A stretch of 36,694 nt of DNA from Levilinea saccharolytica (GTDB taxonomy: Bacteria; Chloroflexota; Anaerolineae; Anaerolineales; Anaerolineaceae). The stretch spans positions 1 to 36,694 of the forward strand of contig NZ_LGCM01000018.1 in NCBI RefSeq assembly GCF_001306035.1, given 5' to 3'. Below the pieces are notes generated by a model that was not told the origin of the DNA, ran no database searches, and saw only the letters and a program-made list of their open reading frames with translations. Of this stretch, positions 1 through 6,036 are shown one piece after another (positions within the stretch are counted from its first letter, which is position 1; every line of letters begins with the position of its first letter). A program made the translations under genes and the position numbers.

Positions 1-182
1 CCTTGCGTCCCGTTCCGCCTTTCTTCACGTATCTGCAAGCCTCCATTCGCAAAATGGTTGAAACGACTGGTAGTTTGTTGGAGCGGCTGTTGCCAAAATC
101 AATTCATGCGGTGACCGCACGTGGTTTCGAACTTAAAGTCGCTCTGTTTGTCCTCGCGACCTCCATCAACTTCCTGTGGTAG
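1..182 (+). mobile_element. 3' end of IS982-family-like transposase (partial)
   Basis: An open frame enters from the left edge and stops with TAG at 180-182. Its last part reads HAVTARGFELKVALFVLA, which I recall as the C-terminal signature of IS982-type DDE transposases; this family call is from memory. The frame is 59 codons long here and the rest lies outside the window. Just after the stop the sequence ends in ACTTGGGT (185-192), whose complement begins ACCCA, as IS982-type terminal repeats often do. The probable right end of the element is therefore near 192, where the neighbouring RHS tip frame also terminates. The left end and the catalytic DDE residues cannot be seen. Confidence 0.6.
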
Positions 183-191
183 CAACTTGGG

Positions 192-779
192 TTAAATAAT
201 ACGTTCAGTGGATACGCCTAGAATTTTTTCAGGAAATTTTAGAACCGAAAATTCTCCCACATCTTCTGCAAATTCGCCGGTTCCACCGTGCAGGCTGGAT
301 GCAGCGAATAATGACTGAATAACAGTGGCCAGATCATTCGCATTCCAGTTGCCCATCCCAAGCGATACATTATCAAACCAATCATTAATGGCTCCAGCGT
401 ACGTATCCACCGTGGATGCAGAGCCACATCCACCACCAATATCCCCATCCGCGCAAGCTTGCATATGGCCGGTTGGATCCGTGTAAATAATGGGGTTATA
501 GTTTACATACGCATACCGATCCCAAGACAGCGGGTTGCCCACACCGGGCACCAGCGTATCTGCCTGGGTGAAATGCGCCCCGGCCGGGTCAAACCACCTC
601 GCCCCGTAGTGATATAACCCCACCTGCTCCATCTGGCTGAGCTGCCCGGTGTATTGGTACGCCGTGGGCATCTCCCCGCCGCGGGAACGCACCTCCCCAA
701 AGGCCGTGTAACGCTGCACCCCGCTGGCCGCGCCCCCCTCCGCCGCCGTCACCTGCGCGCTGCCCAGGTGATCCGTCAA
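192..779 (-). CDS. RHS core/tip fragment, toxin end cut by the IS element
   Basis: Residues 1-105 are an RHS-repeat-associated core C-terminus (TDHLGSAQ, YTAFGE, YQYTGQ, GLYHYGARWFDP, DRYAYV, YTDPTGH). A new tip of about 90 residues follows that I do not recognise; it ends EKILGVSTERII. The only available start is a TTG at 779. In frame upstream the reading continues as PWWGTLNWLLTDH, more like a normal RHS core than the other copies, back to a TAG. This copy therefore looks like a broken-off piece of a longer RHS gene. Its stop codon (192-194) overlaps the apparent IS right end, so the natural C-terminus is probably lost. No immunity gene follows. It is most likely non-functional, or a recombination reservoir. 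Confidence 0.7.
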   Translation of the reverse strand: MTDHLGSAQVTAAEGGAASGVQRYTAFGEVRSRGGEMPTAYQYTGQLSQMEQVGLYHYGARWFDPAGAHFTQADTLVPGVGNPLSWDRYAYVNYNPIIYTDPTGHMQACADGDIGGGCGSASTVDTYAGAINDWFDNVSLGMGNWNANDLATVIQSLFAASSLHGGTGEFAEDVGEFSVLKFPEKILGVSTERII

Positions 780-907
780 AAGCCAGTTCAGCGTGCCCCA
801 CCAAGGGATAGATCCCCCCTCTAAGGCAGATTTACGCTTAGCAGACCCCTATTCGGTTGGAAATGTGCAAGAACTTCAACTTTTGGAACCGAATTTCTAA
901 AAGAAAG

Positions 908-1192
908 CTAAACCTGTCTATATTGGAAATCACTAGCTTTTACTATTATTAATTCCGAAGAACCGTCTTCTAATCCATTGCTAGAATCTAGGTGCAAGTG
1001 ATTACCTGAAGGTATATCAGGATTAGCTAAAGTTAGAAAATGGTGAGCTAGTGAGATCAGACCCTCTTTGTTAGCTGTTAGCACCACAGCCCCATCAGAG
1101 TCGACTTCGACCGATATCCAAAATCCGGATTCCCATTTCAATCGAATCCCATCATTTGGATGATAGTCTGGCAAATCAATTGTCACTCTCAT
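908..1192 (-). CDS. Putative immunity protein of RHS cassette C (94 aa)
   Basis: This small soluble protein starts 24 bases after the stop of the RHS tip at 1217-2176, with AGGAAAACT before the ATG. It has no signal peptide or membrane segment. It contains GLISLAHHFLTLA, NHLHLD and LEDGSSELII blocks. From memory these resemble small polymorphic-toxin immunity proteins of the Imm32 type, but I cannot confirm the family. Position directly behind a tip domain is the usual place for the cognate immunity gene. The inferred role is to bind and neutralise the C-terminal domain of cassette C in the cytoplasm. The absence of an export signal suggests that toxin acts inside the cell. Confidence 0.6.
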   Translation of the reverse strand: MRVTIDLPDYHPNDGIRLKWESGFWISVEVDSDGAVVLTANKEGLISLAHHFLTLANPDIPSGNHLHLDSSNGLEDGSSELIIVKASDFQYRQV

Positions 1193-1216
1193 AGTTTTCC
1201 TATCGAAGCATGAAAA

Positions 1217-2176
1217 TTAAGGATTAAGGTAAATATGGTAGTTTTGCGTGATAACCTTCTTGCCTGTTTTTGGATCAACAGCTAAGGTTTCAAAGTTCAT
1301 ATGTGATTGACCTGTACCATGTCCGGCCAAGTCCCCAGATTTCATCCTTACTTGCCGGAAACCATCCTTGGAAACAAATCTACCTGGTTCAATCTCAATG
1401 TATCCTGGTCCTAAAAACTGAGTTGCTGCATCAAGCGCATCATCAACAGACAATTTCATGCCATTATGTAAAGAGGCTTCAGGTCTTTCCGATCCTCCAC
1501 CCACAATTATGCCAGCTATTGTCAGGCTAGCTCCGCTTGCAAAAGCTGTCCATGAATTCTTGATCCTATCTAACAGGCTAGGGAGTCTGTATATAGCATC
1601 TGCGTTTCCAATGAAGATTGCATTTCCTACTATGAATCTTCCAGTATCTTCTAAATCTGCGTCGATAGCATAATTGTAGTCTGGATGCGTGATCGAGTAA
1701 TTATATATTGCCTGGTTTTTTACATCTTCAGATGCATCTGTATTAATAATCTGTGCGGGTTGAAGATCCCCCATGCCTAACCCTGCACAGCCATTACTCA
1801 AATCATCGTTCATGCAGGCTACCGCATGACCTGTCGGATCAGTATATTTTATTGGATTATTTCTGGCATAACTGTAACGATCCCAATCTAAGGCGTTAAT
1901 CGGATTTGGCACCAGCGTATCCGCCTGGGTGAAATGTGCCCCGGCCGGGTCAAACCAGCGCGCCCCGTAATGATACAGCCCCACCTGCTCCATCTGGCTG
2001 AGCTGCCCGGTGTACTGGTACGCCGTGGGCATCTCCCCGCCGCGGGAACGCACCTCCCCAAAGGCCGTGTAACGCTGCACCCCGCTGGCCGCGCCCCCCT
2101 CCGCCGCCGTCACCTGCGCACTGCCCAGGTGATCCGTCAGCACAGTGCAATTTCCCATCGGACTCATACCACCCAT
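1217..2176 (-). CDS. Orphan RHS tip, cassette C (core plus C-terminal toxin candidate)
   Basis: The ATG at 2176 (MGGMSPMG) matches the start of cassette B and follows a TACAAT box. Residues 1-117 are RHS core, ending YTDPTGH. The tip (118-319) has a short hydrophobic stretch (SGASLTIAGIIVGGG) and then a compact terminal domain of about 80 residues with LGPGYIEIEPGRF, GFRQVRMKSGDL, a GTGQSHMNFE block and a final NYHIYL. I recall this as a recurring tip of RHS and filamentous-haemagglutinin proteins, usually with the two histidines, but know no proven activity; a nuclease-like role is only a guess. The frame stays open to 2299, but that extension crosses a hairpin repeat and is unlikely to be translated. 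No delivery or YD-repeat barrel is present, hence orphan. Confidence 0.75.
   Translation of the reverse strand: MGGMSPMGNCTVLTDHLGSAQVTAAEGGAASGVQRYTAFGEVRSRGGEMPTAYQYTGQLSQMEQVGLYHYGARWFDPAGAHFTQADTLVPNPINALDWDRYSYARNNPIKYTDPTGHAVACMNDDLSNGCAGLGMGDLQPAQIINTDASEDVKNQAIYNYSITHPDYNYAIDADLEDTGRFIVGNAIFIGNADAIYRLPSLLDRIKNSWTAFASGASLTIAGIIVGGGSERPEASLHNGMKLSVDDALDAATQFLGPGYIEIEPGRFVSKDGFRQVRMKSGDLAGHGTGQSHMNFETLAVDPKTGKKVITQNYHIYLNP
1826..2176 (-). repeat. RHS core repeat, copy 2 of 4
   Basis: This DNA segment encodes the shared RHS core. It is nearly identical to 465-779, 3494-3844 and 5489-5794 over most of its length. Identity is strongest from the TDHLGSAQ block to the ADTL block and fades towards the TDPTGH boundary, after which each cassette is unrelated. 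It offers a homology arm for exchanging tip domains by recombination. Confidence 0.8.
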
Positions 2177-2181
2177 ACTGT

Positions 2182-2187
2182 ATTGTA
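2182..2187 (-). promoter_or_regulatory. TACAAT box before RHS cassette C
   Basis: On the minus strand TACAAT lies exactly 5 bases before the ATG at 2176. The same spacing occurs in cassettes B and A. It looks like a -10 element of a leaderless promoter, but no clear -35 is seen, and the conservation may simply reflect copying. Confidence 0.35.
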
Positions 2188-2203
2188 CATCATCACCCCT
2201 ATA

Positions 2204-2239
2204 CGGGTGCGCCGTAGGGTGCCGTCCCCGACGCACCCG
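2204..2239. repeat. Hairpin repeat upstream of cassette C
   Basis: CGGGTGCG (2204-2211) and CGCACCCG (2232-2239) form an 8-bp stem around a 20-base loop, within a segment of about 75 bases shared with 3845-3920. The matching stem near cassette B has a compensating T-A to C-G change. It sits between the immunity gene of cassette B and the start of cassette C. Confidence 0.6.
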
Positions 2240-2307
2240 CTGTGTCTGGGGGTGGTGCGAGCGGTGAAGCTGAGTGCAACGTACTACTTGGACATTCATG
2301 ACAGCAA

Positions 2308-2838
2308 TTAATGATCTTCCAAATAACAGGCGGAAACTTTATCTTCAATATCAGAAATAGAATTATGGAAGTCGTGTATGGAGAAGCCACTGTCGCTAAC
2401 ATCAACATTGATAAAGGTAACTATCTTCTCATATCGCGCGATGAACGAACAGACTTTACGTTCTTCATTTCGTGTACACCCGCAACGCATTTCATCAGCG
2501 GTAATATTGGTAAAGGTAATCGGAAACTCTTCTAGGGATGGATCGCTATTCTCGAATATTGCCTGCTGATAGTCATCAAACCGTTGTTCCGCTCTCTTGA
2601 GTGAAGGATATTCAATTACCACATGATGCGCAGGTGTTTTTCCTCTATATAAATATCGAGCTGCGGATCTATTCGGCTCTTCAGGCAATGGAGAAGATGC
2701 TTCATCTTCGACACAACCCCCTGGATAGTTCGCGCATGTTAGAAGCAGGCTCTCCATAGTGCATTTCGTTTCATTCCTCTGACTACATCCAAAAAGCAGG
2801 ATTATTGGTAGCACTAGCCATAATCGTTTCGCGATCAT
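2308..2838 (-). CDS. Lipoprotein in immunity position of RHS cassette B
   Basis: The ATG at 2838 follows AGGGGGAAG and starts 13 bases after the stop of the cassette B tip. The protein (176 aa) begins MIAKRLWLVLPIILLFGC, a lipoprotein signal with lipobox LLFGC, so it should be lipid-anchored on the outer face of the cytoplasmic membrane. The mature part is rich in cysteines (about seven, such as MRCGC) that could form disulfides outside the cell. I do not recognise a family. The position makes it the candidate immunity protein, implying that the toxin acts at or enters through the cell surface. It could also be an unrelated cargo gene. An upstream in-frame ATG at 2991 lies inside the RHS gene and is unlikely to be used. 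Confidence 0.6.
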   Translation of the reverse strand: MIAKRLWLVLPIILLFGCSQRNETKCTMESLLLTCANYPGGCVEDEASSPLPEEPNRSAARYLYRGKTPAHHVVIEYPSLKRAEQRFDDYQQAIFENSDPSLEEFPITFTNITADEMRCGCTRNEERKVCSFIARYEKIVTFINVDVSDSGFSIHDFHNSISDIEDKVSACYLEDH

Positions 2839-2851
2839 CGTGTACTTCCCC

Positions 2852-3844
2852 CTATTTATGATCAAAATGATTGGGCTCATAAGGTGCTTCTTGACGAGGA
2901 ATAAACTCTGAGGGCGCGCTAACGAGTGCCATTGAATCCTTGTATCCCTGTAGAACCTGCCGGAATTCATTACTGGTAAGCAGGTTATCATTCAAATAAT
3001 TATTTTGGTAAAGTTCAAAACCGAAATTCACCGCCGAATAATCATCAGGGGTGTCAAGATATTCTGGAAATAGCTGCCCTAAGTTTCCTTCTTGATTTAT
3101 AAAGTGGTCATATGCCTGAGCAGCACCTGCACCCATATGTAGAGTCTCAAGATCAAAACCAGCGGCGGCCCCATAGAAGCCATATAAGAAGTTACCTGTA
3201 GTAGAATACTCAAACCATGCATCACCTAACTTAACTTTTTCCCCTAACTCTATTAGCACTTGATCTTTAACATCAAATCTTGCCCCATCCTTTACAATTT
3301 TATAAAATTTCATCATTGCTAAGGTGGGTCTCGCCAGAGCTTCGCTACCATTCTGAACATCTTGCATCGATAAGAGTTGTTTAATTTCCTGCACGTCCTC
3401 ATCGTTAGCCATGTACACAGAAGCTTTTACAATCCATTCTGTTAGGTCGCGATATTCAGGGACTCCCCCGATTCGATCATCATCTGCCACCATATGTCCC
3501 GTTGGGTCCGTGTACTTTAGCGGATTCCCCCGCCCATACGCATACCGATCTACATCCAATGGGTTGTACAGGTCTGGGATTAGCGTATCCGCCTGAGTGA
3601 AATGCGCCCCGGCCGGGTCAAACCACCTCGCCCCGTAGTGATATAACCCCACCTGCTCCATCTGGCTGAGCTGCCCGGTGTATTGGTACACCGTGGGCAT
3701 CTCCCCGCCGCGGGAACGCACCTCCCCAAAGGCCGTATAACGCTGCACCCCGCTGGCCGCGCCCCCCTCCGCCGCCGTCACCTGCGCACTGCCCAGGTGA
3801 TCCGTCAGCACAGTGCAATTTCCCATCGGACTCATACCGCCCAT
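2852..3844 (-). CDS. Orphan RHS tip, cassette B (toxin-44-like C-terminus)
   Basis: This 330-residue protein has the RHS core at residues 1-117 and a unique tip at 118-330. The tip contains a KDQV block near 192, NFLYGFYGAAAGF at 218-230 and GAGAAQ at 238-243, then a DDYSAVNFGFELY block. From memory this follows the layout of the polymorphic toxin type 44 domain, where the corresponding blocks read roughly DHK and NIHYGYVGRAAGF followed by GAGxAQ. If so, two histidines expected in the family are replaced here (V and L), so activity is doubtful or different. Start ATG 3844 follows a TACAAT box. The downstream gene at 2308-2838 is its likely partner. Confidence 0.75.
   Translation of the reverse strand: MGGMSPMGNCTVLTDHLGSAQVTAAEGGAASGVQRYTAFGEVRSRGGEMPTVYQYTGQLSQMEQVGLYHYGARWFDPAGAHFTQADTLIPDLYNPLDVDRYAYGRGNPLKYTDPTGHMVADDDRIGGVPEYRDLTEWIVKASVYMANDEDVQEIKQLLSMQDVQNGSEALARPTLAMMKFYKIVKDGARFDVKDQVLIELGEKVKLGDAWFEYSTTGNFLYGFYGAAAGFDLETLHMGAGAAQAYDHFINQEGNLGQLFPEYLDTPDDYSAVNFGFELYQNNYLNDNLLTSNEFRQVLQGYKDSMALVSAPSEFIPRQEAPYEPNHFDHK
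3494..3844 (-). repeat. RHS core repeat, copy 3 of 4
   Basis: Near-identical to the core of cassette C (1826-2176) over the MGGMSPMG to ADTL coding region, with scattered differences. Its last 50 bases are instead closest to the cassette A core: both encode YNPLDVDRYAYGRGNPLKY. Copies B and A therefore share their core end, while copies B and C share their start, a mosaic pattern expected from recombination. Confidence 0.8.
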
Positions 3845-3849
3845 GCTGT

Positions 3850-3855
3850 ATTGTA
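3850..3855 (-). promoter_or_regulatory. TACAAT box before RHS cassette B
   Basis: On the minus strand TACAAT stands 5 bases before the ATG at 3844, as in the other complete cassettes. It is a possible -10 element for a leaderless transcript; no clear -35 is visible. Confidence 0.35.
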
Positions 3856-3870
3856 CATCATCACCCCTGC

Positions 3871-3908
3871 GCGGGCGCGCCGTAGGGTGCCGTCCCCGAC
3901 GCGCCCGC
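3871..3908. repeat. Hairpin repeat upstream of cassette B
   Basis: GCGGGCGCG (3871-3879) pairs with CGCGCCCGC (3900-3908) around a 20-base loop. The loop sequence is the same as in the copy at 2204-2239, while the stem differs by one compensating pair. Confidence 0.6.
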
Positions 3909-3986
3909 TGCGAATGGGGGTGCGGTGCGTTTGATAAAGGTTAAGCGCTTTCTACACCTGAAAGTGTATTTATAAAAATTCTGTTT

Positions 3987-4847
3987 TCATTGTGGATAAC
4001 TGCCAACAATTACAAGTATTAGCAGCTTCATTATTCCTAAAAATAACCCGTTTAAACACATTCCAAACAATAAAGATCCAGCATTAGCAATGATCATATT
4101 TATAAGAAATTGGTTATTTTGGAATTTTCCATTTAATCCATACAAGATCCAGAGTATTGGTAGAATCATAAATAACGATAATTCAATAGAAATTATGGCG
4201 TCCCATGGAAGCCTTATCATTGTGATCAAAGGAAATCGCCATAGAGGGTCTGAAATTTTCCATCCCAGGTAAAAGGCAATAGCAGCGAATAAAATAAGGA
4301 TGATCAATCTCATTTTTCCTATTCTATTCTTTAGAATCAAGTTACCTCGGCTTTTTTCAATAGCCGGTAAAAATCTCGAAATGCTGGCGGACCCTAACCA
4401 AAATATCACAAGAGCTAGAAGGAAGGCCACAGCGCTCCATTCAATTGTGGGTTTTCGTTGATACCGCCCAGCAAGATTCGAAAAAACCTCAGACTGGATT
4501 ATTAAATCTTCTTCATCACGAGAAATTCGGAATATTCCTCGTTCTCTCCCCGTCATTATCATTTGTCCTACTTCGTCTACTTCATAGTATAGAAGAAGGT
4601 TATTTAACGGCTGTTTTCCGTCCACTCTATTTAGAATGAGCTTCCCAGGTTTTTGAAACTCCAACTGATAATAGGAATTATCTATGCTGTCAAGACTGCT
4701 TTGAGGCACCTTGTTTACCCATGTACCAACAACGTAGTCAGACAAACCATCGCCTTGTGGTTGAAGAGATTTATATCCTGAAAGGACAAGAAACCCACAC
4801 CCCACAACAAAAAAACATATCAATAATAAGTTTTTCTTAGATTTCAT
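3987..4847 (-). CDS. Multi-pass membrane protein in immunity position of RHS cassette A
   Basis: I place the start at ATG 4847, which has AGGTGA five bases upstream; a GTG at 4856 overlaps the RHS stop and is the alternative. The protein (286 aa) has an N-terminal membrane segment (LLLICFFVVGCGFLVLSGY). An exposed domain of about 100 residues follows (VVGTWV, YYQLEFQKPGKLIL), reminiscent of small beta-barrel or lipocalin-like folds. About four further membrane segments follow in the C-terminal half. I do not recognise a named family. As the gene directly behind the cassette A tip, it is the candidate immunity factor and would protect at the membrane. GC content is far below that of the flanking core repeats, fitting horizontal acquisition. 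Confidence 0.6.
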   Translation of the reverse strand: MKSKKNLLLICFFVVGCGFLVLSGYKSLQPQGDGLSDYVVGTWVNKVPQSSLDSIDNSYYQLEFQKPGKLILNRVDGKQPLNNLLLYYEVDEVGQMIMTGRERGIFRISRDEEDLIIQSEVFSNLAGRYQRKPTIEWSAVAFLLALVIFWLGSASISRFLPAIEKSRGNLILKNRIGKMRLIILILFAAIAFYLGWKISDPLWRFPLITMIRLPWDAIISIELSLFMILPILWILYGLNGKFQNNQFLINMIIANAGSLLFGMCLNGLFLGIMKLLILVIVGSYPQ

Positions 4848-4852
4848 TTTTA

Positions 4853-5794
4853 TCACCTGACCCCAGGGTACATGGAGACTAAACCTTGGTAATTGTTATT
4901 CATGATGGCAAAAGCCCGGAATCCAACCTCAAACCAATACAGCGTACCAGAAGACGGTTCTGAGGATGGGTATTGGTTCGGTTTAGTTAAATGGTTAAAT
5001 GTTTTCCAACCGCCGACAATCACCTTTTCACCAAACCATAAAGGCTCATTATTTGCTGCTGACCACATACCCTGTGCGAAATAATTAATCTCATGTCGAG
5101 AATAACATGAACCATCATCAAAACAGACATTTCCTGGAGCTTTTCCGTAGCTATCCCAAAACGGCGTATCGTATGCGGCCCTTTCGCTATTTGTCCGAAC
5201 TCGGTTTCTAATATCAAAGAACACCGCGATCATGAGTAGGTCGAAATCATCATCGTTGATAGTAATGGAATTATTAATTTGATATAGTTCTCTAGCGTAA
5301 AAGCATTCCACGTAAGAAGAATATGGACAACCGGGTACTGTACCGATAGTTATCGTAACATTAGGGTCAGGAAAATTCGGAATGCCGTTTCCATCAGGAT
5401 CTTGAGATGCAAATTCACTATTACCTAAATCGGCGTCTGATAGATAATCTTCAAGACCACAACCCCCATCTCCCCCATCATCCACCATATGCCCCGTCGG
5501 GTCCGTATACTTCAGCGGATTCCCCCGCCCATACGCATAGCGGTCCACATCCAATGGGTTGTACAGTTCTGGGATTAGCGTATCCGCCTGGGTGAAATGC
5601 GCCCCGGTCGGGTCATACCAGCGCGCCCCGTAGTGATACAGCCCCACTTCCTCCATCTGGCTGAGCTGCCCGGTGTACTGGTACGCCGTGGGCATCTCCC
5701 CGCCGCGGGAACGCACCTCCCCAAAGGCCGTGTAGCGCTGCACCCCGCTGGCCGTGCCGCCTACCTGCGCGCTGCAATCTCCCATCAGGCTCAT
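4853..5794 (-). CDS. Orphan RHS tip, cassette A (unknown C-terminal domain)
   Basis: This 313-residue protein carries a shortened RHS core (residues 1-102): relative to the other copies it lacks the TVLTDHLG block and part of the TAAEGG block. The tip (103-313) begins with an Asp/Gly/Pro-rich linker. It then has a domain with YARELYQINNSI, FDIRNRVR, CYSRHEINYFAQGMWSAA, WFGEKVIVGGWK and GTLYWFEVGFRAF. I remember similar RHS tips with a HSE-NY-AQGMW core but no assigned activity. The stop overlaps the region giving the ribosome site of the next gene, so the two are translated together. This is the 5'-most cassette; upstream lies the pgk terminator, so no full-length RHS precedes it. Confidence 0.75.
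   Translation of the reverse strand: MSLMGDCSAQVGGTASGVQRYTAFGEVRSRGGEMPTAYQYTGQLSQMEEVGLYHYGARWYDPTGAHFTQADTLIPELYNPLDVDRYAYGRGNPLKYTDPTGHMVDDGGDGGCGLEDYLSDADLGNSEFASQDPDGNGIPNFPDPNVTITIGTVPGCPYSSYVECFYARELYQINNSITINDDDFDLLMIAVFFDIRNRVRTNSERAAYDTPFWDSYGKAPGNVCFDDGSCYSRHEINYFAQGMWSAANNEPLWFGEKVIVGGWKTFNHLTKPNQYPSSEPSSGTLYWFEVGFRAFAIMNNNYQGLVSMYPGVR
5489..5794 (-). repeat. RHS core repeat, copy 4 of 4 (internally deleted)
   Basis: Homologous to the other three cores but about 45 bases shorter near its start, because of two small in-frame deletions. The end of the core matches copy 3 (PLDVDRYAYGRGNPLKY). Confidence 0.75.
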
Positions 5795-5799
5795 GCCTT

Positions 5800-5805
5800 A
5801 TTGTA
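5800..5805 (-). promoter_or_regulatory. TACAAT box before RHS cassette A
   Basis: Minus-strand TACAAT lies 5 bases before the ATG at 5794, with the same spacing as in cassettes B and C although the surrounding bases differ more. It is a possible leaderless -10 element. Confidence 0.35.
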
Positions 5806-5818
5806 CAGCATCTGCCCT

Positions 5819-5844
5819 GTAGGGGCGCGTCTGAGCGCCCCTAC
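5819..5844. repeat. Perfect hairpin GTAGGGGCGC, repeat element
   Basis: GTAGGGGCGC (5819-5828) and GCGCCCCTAC (5835-5844) form a 10-bp perfect stem with a 6-base loop. It occupies the place taken by the longer hairpin in front of cassettes B and C. The remaining bases to 5992 hold no gene that I can support. They contain one purine-rich stretch (minus strand, GCAAAGAAGCCAAGGACGCG near 5920-5945) of a kind that is often dispersed in such genomes. Confidence 0.6.
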
Positions 5845-5992
5845 ACCTGGGGATTTCTCCTGGCGCGGTGTGTGCCCAACCGCGCTTTTTGAGACGCGCC
5901 CGTACGCCTGGGGGTACCCCACTTCGCGTCCTTGGCTTCTTTGCGGTGAAATTCCCGTCCTTGTGCCGCAAACCGCCCCCCCGCCCAACCAA

Positions 5993-6020
5993 AGAGGGTT
6001 CCGGCGCGCCGGAACCCTCT
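5993..6020 (-). terminator. Terminator after pgk
   Basis: A perfect 28-base palindrome with arms AGAGGGTTCCGGCG, starting 16 bases after the pgk stop. On the minus strand it is followed by TTTGGTT, a weak T-tract. Confidence 0.75.
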
Positions 6021-6036
6021 CATCAACCTGTCCAAT

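Noticed and set aside
851-894. ATTCGGTT / AACCGAAT inverted repeat as terminator for the immunity gene at 908-1192
   Set aside because: Eight weak pairs, a 28-base loop and no T-tract; termination is not supported, although the repeat is real.
2177-2299. 41-residue N-terminal extension of RHS cassette C
   Set aside because: It is open only because no stop occurs in the hairpin repeat. It is Arg/His-rich, absent from the other cassettes, and the shared ATG and TACAAT box lie inside it.
5918-5955. Purine-rich stretch as a dispersed repeat family
   Set aside because: Only one copy is in the window, so repeat status cannot be shown here.
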